From IMG/VR virus record IMGVR_UViG_3300030085_000396, positions 1-35,026 of that record: a stretch of DNA of 35,026 nt; one strand, written 5' to 3'. The position numbers and the translations under genes were made by a program. The DNA is from a virus. The notes below the pieces were generated by a model, which worked only from the letters and a program-made list of their open reading frames with translations, had not been told where the DNA came from and did not search any database. This document shows, one piece after another, positions 13,581 through 21,192 of the stretch. Positions within the stretch are counted from its first letter, which is position 1, and each line of letters starts with the position of its first letter.

Positions 13581-13840
13581 AAGTATGGGACTTCATTAGA
13601 GACCAAGACCTCAACTATCATCTTGGCAATGCTATTAAATATATTTGCAGAGCCGGTTTCAAAAGTAATAACACAAAGACTCAAGACCTTAAGAAGGCTA
13701 TCCACTATCTTGAAAATGAACTCCACCACTGCACATTGCAGATCGAAAAGTCTGAGCGATCAAGCAATCGAATTCCGGTCAGCGTATGGGATCCCGAACG
13801 CGACGGACAACCGGACTATGCAACGGGATTTGATCGCTGA
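13541..13840 (+). CDS. DUF3310 protein (gp1.7-like)
   Basis: A 99-residue protein. 'HYTRGQIEVWDFIRDQDLNY' followed by 'HLGNAIKYICRAGFK' and 'DLKKAIHYLENEL' is the DUF3310 signature (HY...iE.id.i....l....GnaiKYi.RaG.K....eDl.Ka..yL). T7 gp1.7, which carries this domain, is a nucleotide kinase that affects dTMP/dGMP use. The domain ends near residue 70; the rest, 'WDPERDGQPDYATG', is likely flexible. It overlaps both neighbours and sits with MazG-like and RNR genes, pointing to nucleotide metabolism. Confidence 0.8.
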   Translation: MAESPSHYTRGQIEVWDFIRDQDLNYHLGNAIKYICRAGFKSNNTKTQDLKKAIHYLENELHHCTLQIEKSERSSNRIPVSVWDPERDGQPDYATGFDR

Positions 13841-14099
13841 AGAATGCAAAGAGTTTCTTGATGCGGTTGAGAATGAACCGTACGAAAATGAACTAAAGGA
13901 ACTGGCAGATCTTGTTTATGTCTGCTTCCAATACGCTGAAAATATGGAATGGGATCTAGAGGAAGCACTTGATCGTGTCCATAAATCAAACATGTCCAAG
14001 CTTGGTTTGGACGGTAAACCAATCCGCCGTGTAGATGGCAAGGTCCTCAAAGGACCAAATTATCAACCACCAATTTTGAACGATCTCGTCAATGCCTGA
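13716..14099 (+). CDS. MazG-like nucleotide pyrophosphohydrolase
   Basis: From ATG 13716 the protein has 127 residues, overlapping DUF3310 by 125 nt. The catalytic pattern of all-alpha NTP pyrophosphatases is present: EExxE at 'IAEECKEFLDA' (E42, E43, E46) and ExxD at 'KELADLVYVC' (E62, D65). The C-terminus 'SNMSKLGLDGKPIRRVDGKV' is the 'K.g.dGk...r.dGKv.Kg..y' tail of phage MazG-like/HisE-like enzymes. Such enzymes hydrolyse (d)NTPs and, in cyanophages, are suspected to tune nucleotide pools or (p)ppGpp. A later start near the conserved domain (Met 13818) cannot be excluded. Confidence 0.8.
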   Translation: MNSTTAHCRSKSLSDQAIEFRSAYGIPNATDNRTMQRDLIAEECKEFLDAVENEPYENELKELADLVYVCFQYAENMEWDLEEALDRVHKSNMSKLGLDGKPIRRVDGKVLKGPNYQPPILNDLVNA

Positions 14100-15462
14100 A
14101 CTTATCTCTAGAACTGGACGTGTCCAATCGTGGATTGATGATCCCGATGGCCGTCTCCCTGTGTCGTGCACAGTATTTGTAGTTGAAGATTCCATGGAAG
14201 GACCAGATGGCATTGAAGCCAGCTGGCGCTTCGCATCACACGCCCTGCGAAATGGAGCAGGAGTTGCAATCCACCTCAGTAAACTCCGACCCAAAGGAGA
14301 CGATAATGGCAAAGGGCTTGTTGCCTCTGGTCCTGTCTCATTCGGGAAGATCTATTCTACTTTGAATGAAGTTCTTCGTCGTGGTGGAAAGTATAAGAAT
14401 GGAGCTATTGTTCTTCATCTCGATGCTAACCATCCTGACATCGAAGAATTTATCAACACTCCACGTGAACAACTCCCGTGGGTTAAGCGTTGCGTAGACA
14501 TCAACGATGAGTGGTGGCAAGCAATGGATGTTGTCACCCGTGTCAAGCTGCTCAACAGCATGAAGCGTGGTGATGTATGGCTAAACAAAGTTAAGTATGA
14601 CAATGAAGGACAACGCATTTATGGAAACGTCTGCCTTGAAGTTTACCTGCGCTCACGCGGAACATGCTTGCTTGAACATATCAATCTCGCTGCCTGTGAG
14701 TTCGACACAATCCCAAAAGCTTTCGTTCAGGGTATGTCGGAGTTGTGCAGCCTCCACGCTAGTACTGGTGTCGGCGATACAGGAGAATATCTCCAGCCTG
14801 AATCCGACCGTCAAGTCGGACTTGGGATGCTCGGACTCGCTAACCTTCTCAGGCGATACGGAATCACCTACAAGCAATTCGGAGACGCCCTGGAATCTCT
14901 CAATTCAGGACTGGTAAAAGCATCTCCAGCATTCGAGCTTGCTAAACAACTGCGCGATGGCATCGAGGCGGCTGCTCAAATTGCTAGGCAGCACAACATG
15001 GTCCGTGCCTTTGCAATCGCTCCCACAGCGTCTTGTAGCTACCGCTCACAGGACGTTGATGGTTACACCTCCACCCCTGAAATTGCTCCACCTATTGCCA
15101 CCACAGTTGACCGTGACAGCGGTACCTTTGGTGTACAAACCTATGACTACGGAAACGTAGAGATTGCCTCTGCTGTCGGATGGGAGGCTTTCAAAAAAGT
15201 ATCCGATAACATAATGATTTTGTTGGATAGGACTGGACTTCTTCACGGATACTCACAGAACTGGTGGTCAGATATGGTCACCATGGATGAGTCCTTTATT
15301 GAAGAGTGGCTTGAATCGCCTCAGACTTCCCTCTATTACTCCCTTCAAGTGATGGGCGACGTACAGGATAAGTCAAGCGCATATGCAGCTTTGGATGAAA
15401 CTGAGGTCAACGATTACTTGGAGGGTCTTCTTAAAGAACCTCAATGTGATTGTCAAGAATGA
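14092..15462 (+). CDS. nrdA: Ribonucleotide reductase large subunit, cyanopodovirus type
   Basis: A 456-residue enzyme making dNDPs or dNTPs. Active-site residues: Cys26 in 'LPVSCTVFV' (redox Cys), N179-x-C181-x-E183 in 'GNVCLEV' (thiyl radical Cys), Cys in 'GTCLLEHINLA', the phosphate-binding 'APTASCSYR', and a C-terminal C452-x-C454 pair. Tandem Tyr415-Tyr416 in 'QTSLYYSLQ' corresponds to the class I radical-transfer pair (Y730/Y731 in E. coli NrdA), and a candidate small subunit follows directly. The N-terminal ATP-cone is absent. Related cyanopodovirus RNRs were long labelled class II (nrdJ); the YY pair and the downstream gene favour class I. Overlaps MazG by 8 nt. Confidence 0.85.
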   Translation: MPELISRTGRVQSWIDDPDGRLPVSCTVFVVEDSMEGPDGIEASWRFASHALRNGAGVAIHLSKLRPKGDDNGKGLVASGPVSFGKIYSTLNEVLRRGGKYKNGAIVLHLDANHPDIEEFINTPREQLPWVKRCVDINDEWWQAMDVVTRVKLLNSMKRGDVWLNKVKYDNEGQRIYGNVCLEVYLRSRGTCLLEHINLAACEFDTIPKAFVQGMSELCSLHASTGVGDTGEYLQPESDRQVGLGMLGLANLLRRYGITYKQFGDALESLNSGLVKASPAFELAKQLRDGIEAAAQIARQHNMVRAFAIAPTASCSYRSQDVDGYTSTPEIAPPIATTVDRDSGTFGVQTYDYGNVEIASAVGWEAFKKVSDNIMILLDRTGLLHGYSQNWWSDMVTMDESFIEEWLESPQTSLYYSLQVMGDVQDKSSAYAALDETEVNDYLEGLLKEPQCDCQE

Positions 15463-16172
15463 ACCCTTATCAAAAACTAATGGCGCGGAAGCGCAAGTGG
15501 ACACCAGTACAAGTGAGTGCTGGTACATGCAAAGCAGGCGCGGAAGAAGCGATCTTCCGTGCTCTTGCATTGCGACATATGGAACTACCTGTGGGAGATT
15601 TTATTACTGATGCTTTATCCACTGAAGTACCAGAGGCATCGCGTGATCTCTTGCGATCTAATGTCACCGACGAAGAGAACCACGACCTGGCACTTGGTTA
15701 CATCGCCTCTGCTTACGGCGTTGATGAGAAAGCTGAAGCTGAAGCGCTCAAACTCAAGGCTGCGTGGGAGGCACATCCTGATCACACGATCACCAAAGCG
15801 ATGGTGGCCGAGCGTGCGATTTTCTTCGTTCTTTTACCATTCTTTAGGTTTAATGGTGACGCTGGTATGCGAACAGTAAGTGCAGACATCAGCAGAGATG
15901 AACAAATTCATGTGGCTACCAATAGTCTGGTTCATACTGAGCTGGGGTATAACATCAGTCCTTCTCTTGATAAACTCCGGAAGGCAACTATCAATTGGGT
16001 GATGCAACCTCTTGGTAAATCAGACAATAAATATTTAGACAAACAATTCTGGCTTGCTTCTAGTGATCGTCTTATGTACGAAGGTAAGGCACCAGAGTTG
16101 GCAGATACTAAGGCGGGTCGTATGCCTGCATTCTTTGAACACAGCAATGTCAATCTCCCCCAATATGCTTGA
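15459..16172 (+). CDS. nrdB: Ribonucleotide reductase small subunit, R2-like ferritin fold
   Basis: A 237-residue helical protein starting in an ATGA overlap with the large-subunit gene. Six carboxylate/His ligands fit an R2 dimetal site: E29/E30 ('KAGAEEAIF'), E72-x-x-H75 ('TDEENHDLALGY'), E118 ('VAERAIFF') and E148-x-x-H151 ('SRDEQIHVATN'). The residue four after the first His, where R2 proteins carry the radical Tyr (E. coli Y122), is Leu79. A Glu as first ligand and a non-Tyr residue are features of class Ic (Mn/Fe) enzymes. It would generate the oxidant for the large subunit. Shorter than typical R2 (about 320-375). Assignment by ligand pattern and position. Confidence 0.75.
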   Translation: MNPYQKLMARKRKWTPVQVSAGTCKAGAEEAIFRALALRHMELPVGDFITDALSTEVPEASRDLLRSNVTDEENHDLALGYIASAYGVDEKAEAEALKLKAAWEAHPDHTITKAMVAERAIFFVLLPFFRFNGDAGMRTVSADISRDEQIHVATNSLVHTELGYNISPSLDKLRKATINWVMQPLGKSDNKYLDKQFWLASSDRLMYEGKAPELADTKAGRMPAFFEHSNVNLPQYA

Positions 16173-16335
16173 GGTCTTCGGAATGGAGGCCAGAGCCATC
16201 ATGACTGAAATGGAGTCAACGTTTCCTCCCTTGACTCCTAGTCCTGATGACACAATTGAAAAAATTATGTACCGCTCTGGTCAACGTTCTGTTGTGGAGT
16301 GGTTGCAAACAAAGCTAGAAGAATCCAATGAGTAG
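16147..16335 (+). CDS. Small hypothetical protein (62 aa)
   Basis: From ATG 16147 (ATG 16165 and 16183 are alternatives), overlapping the RNR small-subunit gene. The sequence has 'MLEVFGMEARAIMTEME', a Pro-rich turn (FPPLTPSP) and 'IMYRSGQRSVVEWLQTKLEE', which forms a helix typical of short conserved proteins found before phage portal genes. I know no function. It is coupled to the next gene, with 8 nt overlap. Confidence 0.6.
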   Translation: MSISPNMLEVFGMEARAIMTEMESTFPPLTPSPDDTIEKIMYRSGQRSVVEWLQTKLEESNE

Positions 16336-16723
16336 ATTAAAGCTTAATCCATCTAGACCAACTAGCGATCACCTCAGATACTTTTACGACAGAGCAGTCA
16401 TACCATCTTACTCTGACAAGGAAAAAGTAAAGATCGATATTGGTCAAGGTAAGACTTATGAGATCCCCAAGATCAACTACGAGACTAAGATTCTCAAGCC
16501 ACCCAAAAGATTTAGTTATGGTGGTAGGGTTTACCAACCACGAAAAAAGTTTCTTAATCAAAACAAGGGACTAAAGACCAGTTTTAAAGGCACCAAGTTT
16601 GGTAAATCAGCAATTGCAAACCGAGTCAAAAAGGCAACTAAGAAGCCTAGCCTTTCTTTTTCCTTGCAGCCTGTAGCACTTGTCAAGCCTACGTATGGTC
16701 GTACACCTAGGACATTTATCTAA
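16328..16723 (+). CDS. Basic hypothetical protein before the portal (131 aa)
   Basis: A Lys/Arg- and Tyr-rich protein with little predicted structure. Segments such as 'PPKRFSYGGRVYQPRKKF' and 'KGTKFGKSAIANRVKK' are low in acidic residues. It is placed between the RNR genes and the portal gene and overlaps both neighbours by a few bases, so it is probably expressed with the virion module. The strong positive charge would suit DNA or membrane contact. No family recognised. Confidence 0.6.
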   Translation: MSRLKLNPSRPTSDHLRYFYDRAVIPSYSDKEKVKIDIGQGKTYEIPKINYETKILKPPKRFSYGGRVYQPRKKFLNQNKGLKTSFKGTKFGKSAIANRVKKATKKPSLSFSLQPVALVKPTYGRTPRTFI

Positions 16724-17409
16724 TGGCTAAACAAAAGAAAAACTTTTTCCAACTCGCTCGTGGTTTTGGAATATTCAAAAAGAGTCCTCGGTCTATTTTC
16801 AGAGATAAGATCACTTCCTCTAGTGCACTTTCTAATAAAGAACGTAAGTCAATCCAACAGGAGACTGGTTTATCTAAGCAGCAGGTCTTGAGGCTTGCTA
16901 GAAAATATAGCCGACAGTACTTGAAGACACCCTACTCTAAGTTGGGTAAAAATATCTCCGATAAGATTCCTACCAACTTGAAGGATGCTAATCCAATTGA
17001 TACGACCGCTGTCAATAATGTTAATAAGGTTGATCCTAAGTTAGGATCTGATGCCAATAATGTTGACACCAAGTCTTCCGATTTGGCTGACCTTGCTAAG
17101 GCATTTACGGATTTGGCTTCAGGTTACCAGTCAAAGATTGATGATCAAGCTAGTACTATCCGAGGTTATGAAGATGACATTGGTGGTTATGAAAGCGATC
17201 TAAGTGACATGGCTGACAAGCTTAGCGATACAGCTGCGTCAGCTAAAGAGTTTCAGCGGTTTGATACTCAGTATTTAAGTAACAACACAGCAGGTGGTGT
17301 AAGGCTGCGCCGTTCTAAGAATTTTAGAAAGAATCTATTTGCTTTGGGTGCTTCAGGATTAAATCGGAAGAACCGCACACCTTTTAAAGTTAGTAATGTA
17401 AACCTATGA
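16723..17409 (+). CDS. Putative virion-associated protein before the portal (228 aa)
   Basis: Starts on the stop codon of the previous gene (TAATG) and overlaps the portal start by 4 nt. The N-terminal 80 residues are basic. Residues about 120-185 form an acidic coiled coil ('LAKAFTDLASGYQSKID', 'YEDDIGGYESDLSDMADKL'). The C-terminus reads 'GGVRLRRSKNFRKN', then 'GASGLNRKNR'. T7 has gp7.3, a small virion protein needed for adsorption and tail assembly, in the same place, and its C-terminus is also basic and Gly-rich. A gp7.3-like role is a position-based guess. Confidence 0.5.
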   Translation: MAKQKKNFFQLARGFGIFKKSPRSIFRDKITSSSALSNKERKSIQQETGLSKQQVLRLARKYSRQYLKTPYSKLGKNISDKIPTNLKDANPIDTTAVNNVNKVDPKLGSDANNVDTKSSDLADLAKAFTDLASGYQSKIDDQASTIRGYEDDIGGYESDLSDMADKLSDTAASAKEFQRFDTQYLSNNTAGGVRLRRSKNFRKNLFALGASGLNRKNRTPFKVSNVNL

Positions 17410-18947
17410 CAAAAGCAAAGGAAAGGTACGACGCGCTTTCCTCTACTCGTTCTCAATATCTGAAGATTGCAGAGCAAGCCTCTGAGCTTACCCTTCCGTA
17501 TCTTGTTCGTGAAGATGAGACATACAACCGCAGTGCTCGCAACCTGATTACTCCTTATCAAAGTGTTGGAGCAAAGGGTGTTGTGACACTGGCTTCCAAG
17601 CTCATGCTTGCGCTTCTTCCTCCTCAAACAAGTTTCTTTAAACTACAAGTAGACGAAGCGATGCTAGGTCAGGTTGCTGATCCACGTATTAAATCTGAGC
17701 TTGACCTTTCCTTTTCTAAGATTGAACGCACAATCCTTGAAGCCATTGCTGCTTCTGATGATCGTGTGGTTGTACACCAAGCACTAAAGCATTTGGTTGT
17801 CGCCGGTAATGTTCTTATCTTCATGTCCAAGGATGGTCTGAAGCTCTTCCCGCTTAACCGCTTTGTTGTTGAACGAGACGGTGACGGTAACATCCTTGAG
17901 ATTGTTACTAAAGAACGAATCAGTAGAAAGCTACTCGAAACTGAATACGGTATTGATCCCCTCCCACCTGTTGATGTCAACACTGACTACAGTAATCAAG
18001 AGGACGCTGACATCTTTACTTATGTCAGGCGTGAAAAAGGATCAATGGTATGGCACCAAGAAGTTTTTGGTGACATCATTCCAGACACAAAAGGCAAAGC
18101 ACCATTATCTTCCAACCCTTGGATCCCATTGAGGTTCCAAACAGTTGATGGTGAGTCTTATGGTCGTGGTCGTGTCGAGGAATTTATGGGTGACTTGCAG
18201 TCACTCGAAGCATTATCACAAGCCCTTGTAGAAGGCTCAGCTGCCGCTGCAAAGGTTGTATTCACAGTGTCTCCTTCCAGTACTACCAAGCCATCTTCGT
18301 TGGCTAAAGCTGGTAACGGAGCAATCATTCAAGGCAGACCTGATGACATTGGTGTTGTACAGGTAGGTAAAACAGCTGACTTTGCCACTGCTTATCAGAT
18401 GATTCAGCAGCTTGAGCGTCGGTTGTCTGAGGCGTTCCTTGTGTTGACTGTTCGTCAGTCTGAACGTACTACTGCTGAAGAAGTGCGTATGACACAGATG
18501 GAACTAGAGCAACAGCTTGGCGGCTTGTTCAGTCTCCTTACTGTTGAATTCCTTAAGCCGTACCTGGCTCGTAAGTTGGATGTCTTCCAGAAGTCTGGTG
18601 AGATTCCAAAACTTCCTAAGGGCGTCGTTCGTCCTGTCATCGTTGCAGGTCTAAATGCACTTGGTCGTGGACAAGACCGTGAGAGTCTTGGTCAGTTCTT
18701 GACCACCATTGCTCAGACAATGGGTCCAGAGGCTATTGGTCAATACATCAATTCCGAAGAGGTTGTCAAACGTCTTGCCGCTGCTCAAGGTATCGACACT
18801 CTCAACCTTGTTAAGACCCAACAGGAAGTTCAACAAGAACAGCAGCAAGCGATGGAACAACAGCAGCAAATGGAACTTACTAAACAACAAAGTAAGTTTG
18901 CTCAAGTACAGCAGCAAGCAGTTGCAGCCCAACAATCACAACAATAA
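17406..18947 (+). CDS. Portal (head-tail connector) protein, gp8-like
   Basis: A 513-residue protein (T7 gp8: 536). It begins 'ERYDALSSTRSQYLKIAEQA' and continues 'LTLPYL', the usual T7-like portal opening, followed by 'GVVTLASKLMLALLPPQTSFFKL', 'QALKHLVVAGNVLIFM', 'RVEEFMGDLQSLEALSQALV' and 'RQSERTTAEEVRMTQMELEQ'. The dodecameric portal is the channel for DNA packaging and ejection. The C-terminus is strikingly Gln-rich (residues about 470-513). Followed after 6 nt by the scaffold gene. Confidence 0.95.
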   Translation: MTKAKERYDALSSTRSQYLKIAEQASELTLPYLVREDETYNRSARNLITPYQSVGAKGVVTLASKLMLALLPPQTSFFKLQVDEAMLGQVADPRIKSELDLSFSKIERTILEAIAASDDRVVVHQALKHLVVAGNVLIFMSKDGLKLFPLNRFVVERDGDGNILEIVTKERISRKLLETEYGIDPLPPVDVNTDYSNQEDADIFTYVRREKGSMVWHQEVFGDIIPDTKGKAPLSSNPWIPLRFQTVDGESYGRGRVEEFMGDLQSLEALSQALVEGSAAAAKVVFTVSPSSTTKPSSLAKAGNGAIIQGRPDDIGVVQVGKTADFATAYQMIQQLERRLSEAFLVLTVRQSERTTAEEVRMTQMELEQQLGGLFSLLTVEFLKPYLARKLDVFQKSGEIPKLPKGVVRPVIVAGLNALGRGQDRESLGQFLTTIAQTMGPEAIGQYINSEEVVKRLAAAQGIDTLNLVKTQQEVQQEQQQAMEQQQQMELTKQQSKFAQVQQQAVAAQQSQQ

Positions 18948-18953
18948 CCACCC

Positions 18954-19760
18954 ATGGCAGAAACCCTTACTTATAACGAATCTCAACCAACCGAATCTTC
19001 TGAAGTCTCACTTAACGAAGCAGAGCAAGAGGCTCTTGAAGTTGGAGAACAGATGGATAAGGAGCAAGGCAATGCTTTGCTCGCTGGAAAATATTCTAGT
19101 CCTGAACAGCTTGAGAAAGCTTATCTAGAACTTCAATCAAAGCTTGGTTCTCAGTCAGATGATCCTGGTGAGGAAGAGGTTGAGTATGAAGATGATGAGA
19201 TTACCTCTGATGAAGAGGATGGTGGAGAGGAGTATGAATATGATTCTTCTTTTCTTGATCAACTATACGAGCAGGCTCAAGGTGATCCATCCGAAGAGTT
19301 TGTAGAACAACTTCAGAACATGGATGTTGGTGATCTTGCTGACATGTATGTTCAGTATCGTCAGGGTGTAGAAGAACAACTCTCACAAAACCAAGACTTC
19401 ACTGAAGAGCAGACAGAAGCTTTGTATGGAATTGTTGGAGGCCGTGATGAGTATGCACAACTAACCTCTTGGGCATCGGAAAACCTATCCCAAGAAGAGG
19501 TTGCAATGTTTGATGCGGTAATGGATCAAGGCGATGCCAACGCTGCTTATTGGGCTATTCGTGGTCTTGCTATGCAATACGTAGATTCCGTCGGTTACGA
19601 GGGTAAACGTATTTCTGGCAAAGCACCCCGCTCGTCTGACACTCAATTCCGTAGCCAGGCAGAGCTTGTTCAAGCTATGTCTGATCCACGTTATGAGAAC
19701 GACGATGCTTATCGCAACGATGTTCTAGACAAACTTTCTCGCTCTAACATTGATTTCTAA
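18954..19760 (+). CDS. Capsid scaffolding protein, gp9-like
   Basis: A 268-residue, very acidic protein in the gp9 position. 'GKYSSPEQLEKAYLELQSKLG' is the conserved N-terminal motif of T7-like scaffolds ('aGKy.spe.LekAylelq.K'). It is followed by a Glu/Asp-rich linker (residues about 68-98), a helical centre, and a conserved end, 'FRSQAELVQAMSDPRY' plus 'DVLDKLSRSN'. Scaffold proteins direct capsid assembly and leave before maturation. The end overlaps the next small ORF by one base (TAATG). Confidence 0.92.
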   Translation: MAETLTYNESQPTESSEVSLNEAEQEALEVGEQMDKEQGNALLAGKYSSPEQLEKAYLELQSKLGSQSDDPGEEEVEYEDDEITSDEEDGGEEYEYDSSFLDQLYEQAQGDPSEEFVEQLQNMDVGDLADMYVQYRQGVEEQLSQNQDFTEEQTEALYGIVGGRDEYAQLTSWASENLSQEEVAMFDAVMDQGDANAAYWAIRGLAMQYVDSVGYEGKRISGKAPRSSDTQFRSQAELVQAMSDPRYENDDAYRNDVLDKLSRSNIDF

Positions 19761-19864
19761 TGGCACAACAATCTGATGCGCTCAAGGCTTATGTAACTAG
19801 GTATGAGCCTGAGCCTGAACAAAAAGAAGAAACTGAAGACACTCCTGAAACTGAAGAGGAGTGA
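19760..19864 (+). CDS. 34-residue acidic ORF between scaffold and capsid
   Basis: Begins MAQQSDALKAYVTRYEPEPE and ends in an acidic run finishing TEEE. It starts in the TAATG overlap with the scaffold stop. The first 15 nt around its start (AATGGCACAACAATC) are identical to those at the capsid start (20009-20023), so both proteins begin MAQQS. It may be a real small acidic protein, or a duplicated capsid start. No family recognised. Confidence 0.5.
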   Translation: MAQQSDALKAYVTRYEPEPEQKEETEDTPETEEE

Positions 19865-20009
19865 CAGCTTGGGAGGCACCTCAGAGTCGGACCTCCCTTG
19901 CATTGGCTTTGGCCCGTACGCGGATACCCTTAGCCGTCTAGACGGTGGGATAGACCACACAAAAATTTTCCAAGATCTTGGAGTTGTTAATACTTAATTA
20001 CTCCTTACA
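19865..20009 (+). promoter_or_regulatory. Capsid gene leader with hairpin and palindrome
   Basis: GGGAGG (19871-19876) pairs with CCTCCC (19892-19897). A perfect 12-bp palindrome, CCGTCTAGACGG, lies at 19934-19945. There is no clear Shine-Dalgarno directly before ATG 20010, although GGAG occurs at 19980. Long leaders before the capsid gene fit a highly expressed gene with its own promoter or processing site, but no promoter consensus is known to me for this phage. An overlapping 64-codon frame (19803-19997) also crosses this region. Confidence 0.4.
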
Positions 20010-21140
20010 ATGGCACAACAATCAGCCAGCGGCAAGCTTGAAGCACAGCTTGTACGGCCTGGTCAATCTAATAGTACGGGTGACGCCCGTGCTCTTTACC
20101 TTAAGCTCTTCTCGGGTGAGATGTTTAAGGGTTTCCAGAACAACACTATCGCCCGTGACCTGATCATGAAGCGTACGCTGAAGAACGGTAAGTCTCTTCA
20201 GTTTATCTACACTGGTCGGACTAAGTCTGAATTCCACGTCCCTGGTCGCAGCATCCTTGGCAACGATGATGGTGCACCGCCGGTGGCCGAGAAGACCATC
20301 ACCGTTGATGATCTGCTCATTAGCTCAGCTTTCGTGTACAACCTCGACGAGGTTCTGAGCCACTACGATCTGCGCTCGGAGATCAGCCGCAAGATCGGCT
20401 ATGCCCTCGCCGAAAAGTATGACCGGCTTGCCTTCCGTGCTGTGGCACGTGGTGCACGTCAGGCATCTCCTATCACCAAGTCTGGCTTCGTAGAGCCTGG
20501 TGGTACTCAGATTCGTGTGGGTTCTACCACTAACGATTCTGACGCTTACAGCTCCTCCAACCTGGTGGCTGCTTTCTATGACGCAGCTGCTGCTCTGGAC
20601 GAGAAAGGCGTGTCCTCTGACGGACGTGTGGGTGTTCTCAACCCCCGTCAGTACTACGAACTGATCCAAGCTGTTGGTTCCAACGGTTTGGTCAACCGCG
20701 ATTCTCAAGGTACTGCGCTGCAAGGCGGTAACGGAATCATTGAGATCGCTGGTATCAAGATCTTCAAGTCCATGAACATTCCGTTCCTGGGCAACTACGG
20801 TACTAAGTACGGTGGCACCACCGGCCAGACATCTCCTGGCAACGTTGGTTCCTTCGTTGGCGAGACCATGGAAGACGCTTCTGGCGCTACCACTGGCATC
20901 AACAACGATTACGGTACTGCTTCTGAAGTTGGCTCCAAGTCCTGCGGCCTGATCTTCCAAAAGGAAGCAGCCGGTATGGTTGAAGCCATCGGTCCTCAGG
21001 TGCAAGTCACCAGTGGCGACGTGTCCGTGGTCTACCAAGGCGACGTGATGCTCGGCCGCTTGGCCTGTGGTGCAGATTATCTGAACCCTGCAGCTTCTGT
21101 TGAGCTGTATGTGGGTGCTACTGCTCCTTCTGCATTCTGA
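20010..21140 (+). CDS. Major capsid protein, gp10-like
   Basis: A 376-residue protein (T7 gp10A: 345). It opens 'DARALYLKLFSGEMFKGF', the standard start of T7-like capsid proteins ('D..aL.LK.FsGevl.aF'), then 'FIYTGRTKSEFHVPGRSI' and 'DDLLISSAFVYNLDEVLSHY', followed by 'GRVGVLNPRQYYELIQ' near residue 210. The C-terminal part contains 'GLIFQKEAAGMVEAIGPQ' and 'YQGDVMLGRLACGADYL', typical of the HK97-fold capsid in this group. Codons appear richer in C and G than in neighbouring genes, as expected for very high expression. I see no sign of a 10A/10B-type frameshift. Followed by a strong terminator. Confidence 0.97.
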   Translation: MAQQSASGKLEAQLVRPGQSNSTGDARALYLKLFSGEMFKGFQNNTIARDLIMKRTLKNGKSLQFIYTGRTKSEFHVPGRSILGNDDGAPPVAEKTITVDDLLISSAFVYNLDEVLSHYDLRSEISRKIGYALAEKYDRLAFRAVARGARQASPITKSGFVEPGGTQIRVGSTTNDSDAYSSSNLVAAFYDAAAALDEKGVSSDGRVGVLNPRQYYELIQAVGSNGLVNRDSQGTALQGGNGIIEIAGIKIFKSMNIPFLGNYGTKYGGTTGQTSPGNVGSFVGETMEDASGATTGINNDYGTASEVGSKSCGLIFQKEAAGMVEAIGPQVQVTSGDVSVVYQGDVMLGRLACGADYLNPAASVELYVGATAPSAF

Positions 21141-21151
21141 TTTTTATTCAC

Positions 21152-21182
21152 AAGGGGATCCTTCGGGGTCCCTTTTTTTTAT
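21152..21182 (+). terminator. Strong rho-independent terminator with UUCG loop
   Basis: AAGGGGATCC (21152-21161) pairs with GGGTCCCTTT (21166-21175, including G-U pairs) around a UUCG tetraloop, followed by a run of eight or more T. It lies 12 nt after the capsid stop, the place of the T7 late terminator, and would boost capsid mRNA relative to downstream tail genes. Confidence 0.9.
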
Positions 21183-21192
21183 TTACAAAGAT

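Noticed and set aside
20325-21038. 237-codon minus-strand open frame across the capsid gene
   Set aside because: A shadow of the codon bias of the capsid gene on the opposite strand; the plus strand encodes a clear capsid protein. The same applies to the 209- and 219-codon minus-strand frames in the gp16 gene.
20010-21140. T7-like programmed frameshift making a longer capsid form
   Set aside because: The stop codon is followed within 12 nt by a strong terminator and I see no slippery sequence near the C-terminus; a frameshifted extension would run into the terminator and the gp11 leader.
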